Counted from the first letter of the stretch, positions 36,493 through 45,104 are shown. The stretch is DNA of 64,000 nucleotides from Opitutales bacterium UBA5694 (GCA_002420185.1 DIHO01000018.1:62001-126000); one strand, 5' to 3'. Program-made: numbers and translations. Notes: generated by a model from the sequence alone, not told the origin.

Positions 36493-37235
36493 GAGCTGTC
36501 ATAATCCTACCTACATTGTTGCTACTAGCGACCCTTTCTGGGGGCGTCTCCGCATTAGCCCAAGAGTCAATCAACGTTCGGATTCACCCTGACCCTAACT
36601 CCACTCTAATCGGAAAACTCTCTTCCCTTTCGCTCGCTGTGACCGCAGATTGGCCAAAGAATACCAAGCCTGTATCTGGTTGGAGACCCATTCACTACAG
36701 AGGCGATTTTCTTGTGTATTTAGATAGCCAAGACATAGGAAAGAACTTCCTTCCAATTCCTGGCTCTCGCTACTTGATAAGCCCAAGATCCGATGCTGAT
36801 ATCCTCACGATCGCAACCGACCTAGACAAGGCGGAGATTATCTCTATCGACCCGCGGTTCTTCCATATTAACCTTGAAACTATCGTACTCGGTTACATTC
36901 GTGACTACTCAGCCCCGCCCACACCAAAGACTAAGCCGAACGCGGTAAGAACTGAAGTGCCCAAGCAGCCCAAAAGCGTTATCGACTCTGGTCAATCCTT
37001 CGAAGGCATACTTGTCTCTGCTAGCTATCTCGAGTCAACTCGATCGGGATACAAATTCAAGTTGATCAACAGTGACAACGAAACAATTGCCTACGTCGAT
37101 CACTCGAAGCTTTCTGATACGGAGCCGTTAACCAATTTCGTAAATACACGATTGACGGCTTGGGGGACGATCGATGACAACACTAACGAAAATTCCATCG
37201 TACTTCGTATCAAGATGTTGAGAAAGAAAAACTAA
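36489..37235 (+). CDS. secreted protein of unknown function
   Basis: A 248-residue protein with a signal peptide (VIILPTLLLLATLSGGVSALA). The mature N-terminus (INVRIHPDPNSTLIGKLSSL) has the look of an SH3-like strand pattern. A Pro/Lys-rich linker around residue 140-165 precedes a second beta-rich domain (FEGILVSASYLESTRSGYKF, YVDHSKLSDTEPL, LTAWGTIDD). No catalytic motif is visible. It overlaps the pseudouridine synthase gene by 4 bases and precedes folD by 40 bases. It is probably a periplasmic, lineage-specific protein; I do not recognise a named family. Confidence 0.75.
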   Translation: MRAVIILPTLLLLATLSGGVSALAQESINVRIHPDPNSTLIGKLSSLSLAVTADWPKNTKPVSGWRPIHYRGDFLVYLDSQDIGKNFLPIPGSRYLISPRSDADILTIATDLDKAEIISIDPRFFHINLETIVLGYIRDYSAPPTPKTKPNAVRTEVPKQPKSVIDSGQSFEGILVSASYLESTRSGYKFKLINSDNETIAYVDHSKLSDTEPLTNFVNTRLTAWGTIDDNTNENSIVLRIKMLRKKN

Positions 37236-37275
37236 CCATTTCGCACTCATAATTGGTAAATTCGCTTACATCTAA

Positions 37276-38148
37276 ATGAAACTAATTGATGGCAAACAAA
37301 TCGCTCGCGATATTGTCGATGAGCTCACTTCAACAGTATCTCAGATAAAGGGAGCCAAACCCTGTATCGCCTTTATTCGAGTCGGCGAAGATCCGGCGTC
37401 TGTTTCCTATGTTCGCAGCAAGAATCAGACCGCTGAAAGAATCGGGATTCGTCCCCTGCTTTTCACCTTTGAAGACACGATCACAGAGGACATACTTTTT
37501 GCAAAAATTGACGAATTAAATGCAGATAGCTCGGTAAACGGAATTTTGATACAATCACCGTTGCCCTCACAACTCGATGAACAGTCCGCATTCAACCGTA
37601 TTGACCCGATCAAAGACGTCGACGGCTTTCACGTCGTCAACGCTGGAAGGATTGTTCAAGATGATTCCACCGGGTTCGTTTCCTGCACTCCAGCTGGAAT
37701 CATCGAAATCTGCCAAAGGGAAGGCATCCCACTTGAGGGAAAGCATGTCGTCGTTTTAGGTCGCAGCTTAATCGTCGGAAAAACATTTTCTCTTCTCGCA
37801 ATGCAGAAAGGACCGCATGCCAATGCGACGGTCACAGTCTGTCACTCTAGAACACGGAATCTGAAGGAAATCACTCGACAAGCGGATGTTCTCGTAGCGG
37901 CGATTGGCAAGCCGGAAATGGTCGCTGGCGACATGGTTAAAAAGGGTGCCATTGTGATAGATGTCGGGATTAACCGGGTCGAAGATTCATCGACGAAAAA
38001 GGGGTACAAACTTGTGGGAGACGTCAACTTTAGCGAAGTTTCCCCTCTCGCTTCAAGAATCACTCCAGTTCCGGGAGGTGTTGGGCCGATGACCGTGGCA
38101 ATATTGATGAAAAATACCGTTAAAGCATACGATTTGCAAAACCCTTGA
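37276..38148 (+). CDS. folD: bifunctional methylenetetrahydrofolate dehydrogenase/cyclohydrolase
   Basis: A 290-residue one-carbon enzyme. Family signatures are PCIAFIRVGEDPASVSYVRSK, with the catalytic Lys and Tyr nearby, GILIQSPLPSQLD, KDVDGFH, the cofactor loop VVVLGRSLIVGKTFSLLAMQ, and TPVPGGVGPMTVAILMKNTV at the C-terminus. The usual GRSxIVGxP Pro is replaced by Thr here (GKTF), a common variation. It produces 10-formyl-THF in the cytoplasm. Confidence 0.97.
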   Translation: MKLIDGKQIARDIVDELTSTVSQIKGAKPCIAFIRVGEDPASVSYVRSKNQTAERIGIRPLLFTFEDTITEDILFAKIDELNADSSVNGILIQSPLPSQLDEQSAFNRIDPIKDVDGFHVVNAGRIVQDDSTGFVSCTPAGIIEICQREGIPLEGKHVVVLGRSLIVGKTFSLLAMQKGPHANATVTVCHSRTRNLKEITRQADVLVAAIGKPEMVAGDMVKKGAIVIDVGINRVEDSSTKKGYKLVGDVNFSEVSPLASRITPVPGGVGPMTVAILMKNTVKAYDLQNP

Positions 38149-38185
38149 TTGGCTTAATGTTTCAAATAATTCATCTCTTCCAAAT

Positions 38186-39307
38186 ATGACCGATCAAAAT
38201 TCGCCCGATCGTACGATACTGGTAGTCGATGATAAGCCGGTTAACACTCAAGTTTTGAGTCGTAAACTCAAACTAGAGGGGCTCGGAGTACTTACCGCTC
38301 GAAACGGACAGGAGGGACTCGAGCTAGCTCGGTCGGGTTCGCCCGATCTAATACTTGTGGATATCATGAAGCCCGGCATGGATGGCCTTGAAGTATGCCA
38401 AAGACTCCGTGAAGATGACCGCACAAAATCTATCCCGGTCATTTTTGTAACCGCCCAAAACTCAAAAAAAGGAAAGCTGGAAGGACTACAAGCCGGTGCA
38501 GTCGACTGCATTACCAAGCCCATCGATTTGGAGGAGACCACCGCTCGAATTAGGTCGCAACTCAAATATCTAGCAATTAATCAGAGTAATATCGAACTGA
38601 CCAAACGGCTCGGCGAATCGCGGCGGGCCGCATCGATAGGAGCACTCACCCAGGGCATCGCCCATAACCTCAATAACCTCCTCGGAGTTGTTATGGGTTA
38701 CATGGAACTGGCGAAAGCCAATCACAATGATGCAGAGAAAGTTTTACACAACCTTACCCGGGTTGAAGGAGCTGCAAACCGAATCGTCGGTATCATAAAA
38801 CAGCTGAGTACGGTTGCATTCACTACAAAGCTCTCTCTACACAGCATGTTGATCGACAAGCTTGTTGCCAATAGTATTGAGCGAGCAAATGAAGCTGCGG
38901 GCACGAGCATCGGTGTCGACATAGACAACCAGCTCGATGGAGAGTTGATCCATACAAACATTGAAGCCTTCGAGGATGCACTTTCCAAACTAATCCTAAA
39001 TGCTTGGGAAAGCTATATCCCGTCTAAAAAGACAGAGAGGCCCATTAAGCTCACCACCAAATTTTCCGATGACCAACAGAATGTGGTTTTTCAATTGATC
39101 GACCAAGGGGATGGGATCGACCCAGAGGTGGAAGACAACATGTTCGAACCCTTCGTCAGCACGAAAAACACCGTTGGGGTCGGAATGGGGCTGACAATCG
39201 CTCGCCACGCCATTCGCACCTTGGGAGGTGAAATTCGAATAAATAAAAATGATATTTGCGGAGTCACGGCCGAGTTCACTCATCCGTATCAAGAAAGCAA
39301 CGCCTAG
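38186..39307 (+). CDS. receiver-histidine kinase hybrid (receiver domain first)
   Basis: A 373-residue soluble protein. Residues about 9-125 form a CheY-like receiver, with the phospho-acceptor D59 (LILVDIMKPGMDG), T89 and K111. A kinase follows: the H-box GALTQGIAHNLNNLLGVV with H160, the N-box ALSKLILNAWES, then DQGDGIDPEVEDNMFEPF and GVGMGLTIARHAIRTLGGEI. No membrane helix or sensor domain exists, so the input probably arrives by phosphotransfer to the receiver, which would control the attached kinase. HNLNN resembles the HNFNN type of HisKA domains. No partner regulator or sensor is nearby; flanking genes are metabolic (folD, proC). Confidence 0.92.
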   Translation: MTDQNSPDRTILVVDDKPVNTQVLSRKLKLEGLGVLTARNGQEGLELARSGSPDLILVDIMKPGMDGLEVCQRLREDDRTKSIPVIFVTAQNSKKGKLEGLQAGAVDCITKPIDLEETTARIRSQLKYLAINQSNIELTKRLGESRRAASIGALTQGIAHNLNNLLGVVMGYMELAKANHNDAEKVLHNLTRVEGAANRIVGIIKQLSTVAFTTKLSLHSMLIDKLVANSIERANEAAGTSIGVDIDNQLDGELIHTNIEAFEDALSKLILNAWESYIPSKKTERPIKLTTKFSDDQQNVVFQLIDQGDGIDPEVEDNMFEPFVSTKNTVGVGMGLTIARHAIRTLGGEIRINKNDICGVTAEFTHPYQESNA

Positions 39308-39312
39308 TTTAG

Positions 39313-40119
39313 ATGAGTATTGGATTTATTGGTGCAGGAAACCTCGCTCGGGCGATCGTACTTGGCATTTTAGAAAAAGGCGTTTTTTCCCCGCAAGAAG
39401 TTAGTTGCATCTCGGGATCGGGAAAGACCGCACGGGCTCTCTCCCTGGAAACGGGTATTGGACTATCTTCCTCGCGTCTCAAGCTACTCAACCAGTCCAA
39501 TACCGTTATTCTAGCATTCAAGCCCCAGCATTTGGATACCATAACGGAAGAGGAAGGGGATGCTGCCAAGGGCTCATTGTTGATTTCCGTGCTCGCGGGA
39601 CGCACCCTGCCGTCACTTCGAAGCACATTTCCTTCAGCTCGAAATGTAGTTCGAGTCATGCCTAACACTCCATCGCGAATTGGCAAAGGCGTGAGTGCCT
39701 ATTGCTTTGAAAATCCTCCCACCAAAGACGACCGCGAAATCGTTGAATCAATGCTTGGGGCATTGGGGGCCAGCTACGAAGTCAATGAAACGCAGATGCA
39801 TATCTTCACCGCGGTGAGCGGCTGTGGACCCGCAGTCTTTTTCCAGTTTGTCGACTTTGTTGCACAAGCAGCTGAAACGCATGGGCTAGAACGCTCCCTT
39901 GCCACTCAACTCGCGATAGAGACCGGAATCGGTTCCCTCGAACTAATGAAGCAAAGCGGCCAGCTCCCTTCTGAACTAGTCGATGAGGTGGTTTCGCCCA
40001 ACGGTGTGACCCACGCTTTGCTAGAGAGCCTCAAGTCCGCCCATTGGTCCGAAACGATCCAAAAAGGGATCGACACAGCAGTTAACCGTTCAGAAGAACT
40101 TTCCAAACCAGCATGCTGA
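39313..40119 (+). CDS. proC: pyrroline-5-carboxylate reductase
   Basis: A 268-residue NAD(P)H-dependent enzyme for the last step of proline synthesis. The N-terminal Rossmann motif is IGFIGAGNLARAIVLGI. The signatures VRVMPNTPSRIGKGVSAY and TAVSGCGPAVFFQFVDF are typical, and the C-terminal part contains VSPNGVTHALLESL (family ...SPGGTT.. type, with Asn replacing one Gly). The start follows the kinase stop by 5 bases. It converges on the respiratory operon with 32 bases between stops. Confidence 0.96.
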   Translation: MSIGFIGAGNLARAIVLGILEKGVFSPQEVSCISGSGKTARALSLETGIGLSSSRLKLLNQSNTVILAFKPQHLDTITEEEGDAAKGSLLISVLAGRTLPSLRSTFPSARNVVRVMPNTPSRIGKGVSAYCFENPPTKDDREIVESMLGALGASYEVNETQMHIFTAVSGCGPAVFFQFVDFVAQAAETHGLERSLATQLAIETGIGSLELMKQSGQLPSELVDEVVSPNGVTHALLESLKSAHWSETIQKGIDTAVNRSEELSKPAC

Positions 40120-40151
40120 ATAGGATTCGAATGAAATCCGTGCAATGCGGC

Positions 40152-40799
40152 CTAGAGTTCTTCTGCAGTATACGGGTTACGAACCCCGATTTCGGCTCGT
40201 ATAGCGGCAACTAGATCAGTACTGACCTCGCCTGCCTCGTTGCCCCAGTTATTACGAATGTAGGTAACTAGACCTGCAATTTCATGATCCTTTAAGCCCA
40301 GACCATAAGCCGGCATATTCCCATTATATTCGTTTCCTTTTACGGTGATTGGGCCTACCAAACCAGCTAGCAAAATTTTCGTTGGCACGGCTTGGTCTTC
40401 GGTGACCACATACTCAGAACCTGCCAAGGGAGGGAACTGACCGGGAAGACCATTTCCATCCGCCTGGTGACAGCCCACGCAGGCCATCTTTGTATAGAGC
40501 GATTCACCAATCGCATAGTAATCGTAAACGATTGGACCTCTAGGTCGCTCTTGCCAGTCATTGTATAGAGCTATATCAGCTCTTTCGTGCAAATAAGAAT
40601 TATCCTCACCTAGGTAGCGTCGGGCATAAAACCAACTGAAAACTATTACGGCGATTACCGCCGAACAAGTAAAAAAGAGTGCTGGGAACGCCGTTGATGG
40701 CTCGCGAAGGATCCGCGCATGGGTCTTTACAATACACTCATCACTGGCAAGCGATTGGTCGATCCCAGGTAAATCCCGATTCTGAAATTCGTCACTCAT
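40152..40799 (-). CDS. membrane-anchored monoheme cytochrome c (CcoP-like position)
   Basis: A 215-residue protein with a cytoplasmic N-terminus, one transmembrane helix at about 38-58 (ALFFTCSAVIAVIVFSWFYA) and a periplasmic class I cytochrome domain. The heme site is CVGCH (107-111), and the axial Met is in GNMPAYG (M162). Real CcoP has two hemes, so this is a one-heme version. Its ATG overlaps the CcoO-like stop by 1 base, and it is last in the operon that begins with actA. It probably relays electrons from alternative complex III or the CcoO-like subunit toward an oxidase. The partner is inferred. Confidence 0.85.
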   Translation of the reverse strand: MSDEFQNRDLPGIDQSLASDECIVKTHARILREPSTAFPALFFTCSAVIAVIVFSWFYARRYLGEDNSYLHERADIALYNDWQERPRGPIVYDYYAIGESLYTKMACVGCHQADGNGLPGQFPPLAGSEYVVTEDQAVPTKILLAGLVGPITVKGNEYNGNMPAYGLGLKDHEIAGLVTYIRNNWGNEAGEVSTDLVAAIRAEIGVRNPYTAEEL

Positions 40800-41461
40800 T
40801 ACTGTGCAATCTCCAACGCAACGGCTAATTCCTCAGCCATTGTCTCGTTCGATTTCGGAGCTTCCTTTAAGTCGTAATCAACTTTCAAGCTTAGCATGTA
40901 TGAAGCAAGCGATTCCGCCTTCCTTGTTGGTATAACCTCAAGTCCTTCTCCAGGAAAAAACTCTTCCGGAAGATCAAGGGCGTTCGCTGACGCCTCACCA
41001 ACGACTTCACGCACTTCGTAAAGAAATGGATAAGGTGGCATGTTCGTTCCCTGAGAATTGATTTGGGGATTGTAGAAATGAAGGAGGTACCAATTCCTGT
41101 CTAGCTGACGCGACCCAACATTGGAAAGATCCGGGCCAATCCGAATATTTCCAATGAGTGATCTTTCTTCATTAATATAGTCGCGCGCCACAGACTGCCG
41201 TTCACCCCACCCTCGAGCGATGTCCATTCCTGACGCCACACGCACCTGCTGCGTATGACAGGCAATACAGCCCAATTCCTGATAAACTTCCTTACCGTGT
41301 GCCGCAGCTCCAACCGTTTTACCAGGGACGTACTTACCTAAATCTTCATCAAGTACTGCAGAAAGATTACCTACCCATTGATTTGTTTCAAAAAGAACGA
41401 ACGTCCATGAAGTTGCGACGATAAGGAAAATCCCTAAAAATATGAAAGGACCACGATTCAT
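40799..41461 (-). CDS. CcoO-like membrane cytochrome c (cbb3 subunit II homologue)
   Basis: A 220-residue protein with one N-terminal transmembrane helix (FIFLGIFLIVATSWTFVLF) and a CcoO-type heme domain. Diagnostic CcoO stretches are GCIACHTQQVR (heme c, 65-69), RGWGERQSVARDY, IRIGPDLSNVG and YNPQINSQGTNMPPYPFL, with the axial Met (M141). All heme-binding residues are intact. It overlaps the CcoN-like gene by 4 bases, so the two are made together. Because its CcoN partner has no metal ligands, it must feed or receive electrons elsewhere, probably alternative complex III encoded upstream in the same operon. Confidence 0.9.
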   Translation of the reverse strand: MNRGPFIFLGIFLIVATSWTFVLFETNQWVGNLSAVLDEDLGKYVPGKTVGAAAHGKEVYQELGCIACHTQQVRVASGMDIARGWGERQSVARDYINEERSLIGNIRIGPDLSNVGSRQLDRNWYLLHFYNPQINSQGTNMPPYPFLYEVREVVGEASANALDLPEEFFPGEGLEVIPTRKAESLASYMLSLKVDYDLKEAPKSNETMAEELAVALEIAQ

Positions 41462-42951
41462 GAGGCGCTGTACTCTAATTCCGGAGCCTCTTTAATCAGA
41501 CTAGTTTCGGTTTCCTCAGGTATCCGAGTCGAAAGTATAATTCCAATATAAGTTGCTCCGCTCGCCACCGCTCCAATAATAAAGAACACCATTCCAATTG
41601 TAGTTAGATAGAAACTACTCTGCATAGTCTTTACCACAACGAGTGCTTCAGCAGTACTTCCGTTCATCAGTTCTCCTTGTTGAGTACCTCCTGAAATTAG
41701 TCCTATGGATACAAGTATCAGACCTATCAAATGAGACCAAAATTGCAAATCGATCAAAGAAGTTGAAGGAAGTTCCTTATTCAAAAGGCGTGGAAGAATG
41801 AAATAAATGGCACCTGTAAAAGTCATCCCAGCGAATCCAAACAGCGCAAGTTGAGTGACGCCTGAGTCATAAAGGGAAAACTGAGTGGTATCCAGAGCAC
41901 CTCTAAGCGATCCAAAAATCTTTTGATACATTACCAGCAGGAATGTAATGCAGCCGGCAAATAGGTAGCGGGCAGTCGCTGAATCCCATATCACACTAAA
42001 ACGGCTGAACAAACTGGAAAAGAACTGGATCGACATAGTAGTTGTTGGAATCAGCAGGCCGAAAGTCGCGATAATTCCTAGCGAGGATACCCACGCTGGT
42101 ATAGGCCCATTAGCTAGATCCACAAATCCTGAAAAGCTAGCAAACAAGAACCATGACCAGAATGCCCAACTCGAATACTTGTATCCAACAACTACCGTAC
42201 CCAACGTTTTGGGAAGAAGATAATAGAGAGTCGCGAATGTTAAAGGAGCAATAACCAATCCAAATACATTCTCAACGTACCAAGAGTTGACCAATGTTTG
42301 AATGGCTCCCTTCGCCGGCGTGCCGACCAACATTACCTGTGCAGCGGTGTAGATCCACGCAAACGAAAAGATTGAAGCGAGAATCCACCATTGCGAGGCG
42401 TAGCTCGATCGATGAATTCGGGCCCTAAAAGTCAACAAATTCCAAGTACCAATCCCTAAGAACGCTAAGAACAATATCGGTGCTGCAAATGCGGGAAACT
42501 CGAGCCACTGAAAAGGTAATTGCTCGCCCCACATGATACCAATTATCCCAGCCGTAACTCCCGTATTCCAAAGAGTGATAGAAATAGTTAGAAACGCTCC
42601 TAGTCCTACATTCTTTCCCCCTAGTCGACTCAACAAAAAAACCGCACAGGCCAGACCAGCATTAAAAAGCCAGCCGTACACCAAGGAGTTCCAGAAAATG
42701 GGGGCCACCTTTCCGTAAGTGAGGAAAGAGTAATCCGCGAGGAATCCAGGCGAGTGCATCTTTATGGATGCAATAAATCCGACAACAGTCGCTATAATCA
42801 GCCAAACAGAAGCACTTATGATGAGAGTAAGCAAAGGAAACCGGATCGATGCATCAATCCTACGGACACCTTCACGGTTCTTTGAATCTCCAGAAAGATT
42901 CGGAAAAAGCGAAGAGCATATGTTGCCGATCAAAGTCATATTCAAAACCAC
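41458..42951 (-). CDS. CcoN-like (cbb3 subunit I) membrane protein lacking all heme and copper ligands
   Basis: A 497-residue protein with about twelve helices, from GTG at 42951 (ATG at 42939 is possible). The fold follows CcoN: VYGWLFNAG after helix II, WYVENVFGL, YYLLPKTLG, YFILPRLL and the GGTQQGELM stretch. Aligning by eye to CcoN, the low-spin heme His is F86, the CuB His in WYGHN is E227, the CuB His pair is V277-D278, and the two His of GHVHSG are V365 and Q367. The active-site Tyr is A271. Only three His occur in the whole protein, none at a ligand position. The frame is intact and coupled on both sides of the cbb3-like trio, so it is maintained, not decaying. It cannot be an oxidase; a scaffold role is inferred. 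Confidence 0.88.
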   Translation of the reverse strand: MVLNMTLIGNICSSLFPNLSGDSKNREGVRRIDASIRFPLLTLIISASVWLIIATVVGFIASIKMHSPGFLADYSFLTYGKVAPIFWNSLVYGWLFNAGLACAVFLLSRLGGKNVGLGAFLTISITLWNTGVTAGIIGIMWGEQLPFQWLEFPAFAAPILFLAFLGIGTWNLLTFRARIHRSSYASQWWILASIFSFAWIYTAAQVMLVGTPAKGAIQTLVNSWYVENVFGLVIAPLTFATLYYLLPKTLGTVVVGYKYSSWAFWSWFLFASFSGFVDLANGPIPAWVSSLGIIATFGLLIPTTTMSIQFFSSLFSRFSVIWDSATARYLFAGCITFLLVMYQKIFGSLRGALDTTQFSLYDSGVTQLALFGFAGMTFTGAIYFILPRLLNKELPSTSLIDLQFWSHLIGLILVSIGLISGGTQQGELMNGSTAEALVVVKTMQSSFYLTTIGMVFFIIGAVASGATYIGIILSTRIPEETETSLIKEAPELEYSAS

Positions 42952-42980
42952 ATTTCGATGAACTCTTAGTTCTGTGTAAA

Positions 42981-43259
42981 CTACTTTGAGTTTTCAGAGA
43001 CGACAAGCTCCTTAGCACGCTCTATCGGCAGCCGAACTTTACCTGCCGATACATCCATAACCGAGTAATTTGAAAGTTTGTCTGAAGCGTTTGCTTGGTG
43101 CTCCGCCAATGAGGGTCGCTCTAAAGAAGGCTCTCCCGATTCGACTTCTGAATCCAGATACGTGAAACTAATAAAGAAATAGAAGATCAGTAAACTTCCC
43201 AATATAGCGACAGCCGTTGGGAGGGCACTTCGTGAAGGTGTTTGGGCGGTTTCGCTCAT
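42981..43259 (-). CDS. small single-helix membrane protein of the act operon
   Basis: A 92-residue protein. One transmembrane helix (LPTAVAILGSLLIFYFFISF) follows a short cytoplasmic N-terminus. The periplasmic tail ends with SVMDVSAGKVRLPIERAKEL, a pattern (Asp, Gly, then x-x-I/L-P-I-E-R-A) that recurs in small proteins near alternative complex III and oxidase genes as I remember them. It lies 11 bases after actF and 30 bases before the CcoN-like gene. It could be an extra complex III subunit or a link between that complex and the cbb3-like module. The role is inferred. Confidence 0.7.
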   Translation of the reverse strand: MSETAQTPSRSALPTAVAILGSLLIFYFFISFTYLDSEVESGEPSLERPSLAEHQANASDKLSNYSVMDVSAGKVRLPIERAKELVVSENSK

Positions 43260-43270
43260 CGCTCGTCAAG

Positions 43271-44494
43271 TTAATGGTTATGGTTCAGGCAATCCCGAAT
43301 GCGTGGATCGCGAATCGGAATGATCTTCGTTTTCAAGAAACTTGACCAATAGGCCCAAAGTAGAACTCCCCCGGCTCCGGCAACTCCTGAAATGTACCAA
43401 ATGATATTGTGAAAGCTTGAGAACAATTGAAATGGCTCGCCATGCGAGTCTTTCAAAGAAGGGAGGACATTGAAGAAAACATCTAGCAGGTTCAAACCGA
43501 GTACCCAGGTAGCCATGAAAGTCATAGACTTGAAATTCGTCTTGAGCGGGAACTGAAGCATATATAGAAACGGAAATAGAAAATAACCAAAAATCAAAAT
43601 CATAGAGATTGGCCACCAAATCCCCTTTTCGCGATCGTTAAACCAAAAAGTCTCTTCCGGAATGTTGGCATTCCAGATCAGGAAATATTGGGAAAAGCTA
43701 ATGTAAGCCCAAAATACTGTAAACGCAAAGGCAAGAGTAGCCACGTCGTGCAAATGCTTCGTATTCAGAATTCCCTTCAATGGACCCTTAGCGACCAAAA
43801 AGGCGCAGGTTAGAAGCATTACCGATAGTGCCGCACGCATCGCACTCGCGAAAATCCACACACCAAACATAGTGGAAAACCAGTGGTACTCGAGGCCCAT
43901 AATCCAATCGAATGCCGCTGAGGTCCAAGTCAGAGCCACCAGAATTAGTCCAGCGGCAGCGTGTTTGCGGCTCGAAAAAGTATGATTCGGGGAACCGTCC
44001 TGATCCTGCGTGAAAGAGTTTTTCCTAAACGCTCGAGCAAAATAGGTCCAGACCGCAAAACAGAAAAAAGCTCGAGCCCAAAAGAAAGTCTCCGACAGCC
44101 ACCAAGTCTTCTTTTGGTAAAGTATATCTGTGCTCACGGTACCATGACCATGAAGAGGTGCGTCCTGGTTCATCCACAGCCAAAGAATCCCTTGGTCCTT
44201 GCCCATGTAGGTAATGATGAAAAGGGGGATAAAGAGAAATCCCATGTAGGGTAACGCAGAAATGTAGTGCTCAGCCTGGCGTCTAACAATAACGGACCAC
44301 TCTGCATCGAAAATATGGTGGATCATCACCAGAAACAGCATCCCGACAGCAATGGATGTGATGAAAATCAACCCGATTAGATACGACCATACCGCTAGCT
44401 GCGTATCAACAAAGAAGCCGACAAACGAAATGGTCAGTCCAACTACTCCGATCGCCAGCCACTTCTTTGGGTTGGGTGAAAAATCTTCGCTCAT
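43271..44494 (-). CDS. actF: alternative complex III subunit ActF
   Basis: A 407-residue integral membrane protein with about ten helices, the second NrfD/PsrC-like quinol-site type subunit, related to ActC. Family stretches include YLIGLIFITSIAVGMLFLVM, HHIFDAEWSVIVRRQAEHYI and SAAFDWIMGLEYHWFSTMFG. The start overlaps the actE stop by 4 bases. In characterised complexes ActC and ActF form the membrane core and a possible proton path. It ends 11 bases before the small membrane protein gene. Confidence 0.92.
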   Translation of the reverse strand: MSEDFSPNPKKWLAIGVVGLTISFVGFFVDTQLAVWSYLIGLIFITSIAVGMLFLVMIHHIFDAEWSVIVRRQAEHYISALPYMGFLFIPLFIITYMGKDQGILWLWMNQDAPLHGHGTVSTDILYQKKTWWLSETFFWARAFFCFAVWTYFARAFRKNSFTQDQDGSPNHTFSSRKHAAAGLILVALTWTSAAFDWIMGLEYHWFSTMFGVWIFASAMRAALSVMLLTCAFLVAKGPLKGILNTKHLHDVATLAFAFTVFWAYISFSQYFLIWNANIPEETFWFNDREKGIWWPISMILIFGYFLFPFLYMLQFPLKTNFKSMTFMATWVLGLNLLDVFFNVLPSLKDSHGEPFQLFSSFHNIIWYISGVAGAGGVLLWAYWSSFLKTKIIPIRDPRIRDCLNHNH

Positions 44495-45099
44495 AGTCCA
44501 AGCTCCCCTCGTTTGGTAGGCGTTAGATCATCCACAGTACCGTTTGCGGCCCTTTGTAAAGCACGAACGTAAAGGACAACGTTCCAGCGATCTTCGACTG
44601 TTAGACGGTCCGCGTATCCCAGCATAAGCCCTTTACCGTTCTTGACTACATCGTACAGCTGCCCATCCGTGTAGTCTACCAATCGCTGTTCTGTGAGGTT
44701 CGCTACCGTCAGCATGCCATATTTTTTAGTCATGCTGTCTCCATCCCCTGCTCCACCATGACAAACCGAACAGTATATATTGAATCGTTCCTCACCGCGC
44801 GAAATCGATTCGAAGTTGACCTCAATAGGAAACCCACTGCCAAATGCTCCACCGCTTTTCCCCGTGCTGTAGTATTCGTTTTCGTAGTATGTACCTCGAG
44901 CAACTGTTCCGTCAACTGGGAGCCGGTCGGTGCGGCCATCCGCGAAGAAAGCACTTTTCGCTTGGGGTTGGTACTTTGGCATCCGATCCATGTCAGAAAA
45001 TACTTCCAGTGGTGGACGAGTTGAAACCCTGCCTCGCGGACCGAGAATTGCCAGCACCCCGATAACCCCTAAAATAAATATTAGAAAGACGTATCGCAT
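44491..45099 (-). CDS. actE: alternative complex III subunit ActE, monoheme cytochrome c
   Basis: A 202-residue protein with an N-terminal hydrophobic anchor (YVFLIFILGVIGVLAILGP) and a periplasmic cytochrome domain. The heme site is CSVCHGGAGDGDS and the probable axial Met is in GLMLGYADRL. The preceding RGEERFNIYC is typical of ActE. It probably passes electrons from the ActA/ActB side to soluble cytochrome c or an oxidase. It lies 5 bases after actD and overlaps actF by 4 bases. Confidence 0.93.
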   Translation of the reverse strand: MRYVFLIFILGVIGVLAILGPRGRVSTRPPLEVFSDMDRMPKYQPQAKSAFFADGRTDRLPVDGTVARGTYYENEYYSTGKSGGAFGSGFPIEVNFESISRGEERFNIYCSVCHGGAGDGDSMTKKYGMLTVANLTEQRLVDYTDGQLYDVVKNGKGLMLGYADRLTVEDRWNVVLYVRALQRAANGTVDDLTPTKRGELGL

Positions 45100-45104
45100 C
45101 GAAA

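Noticed and set aside
41458..42951. Annotation as a functional cbb3 cytochrome c oxidase subunit I
   Set aside because: Homology is real, but all metal ligands and the active-site tyrosine are replaced, so an oxidase label would mislead.
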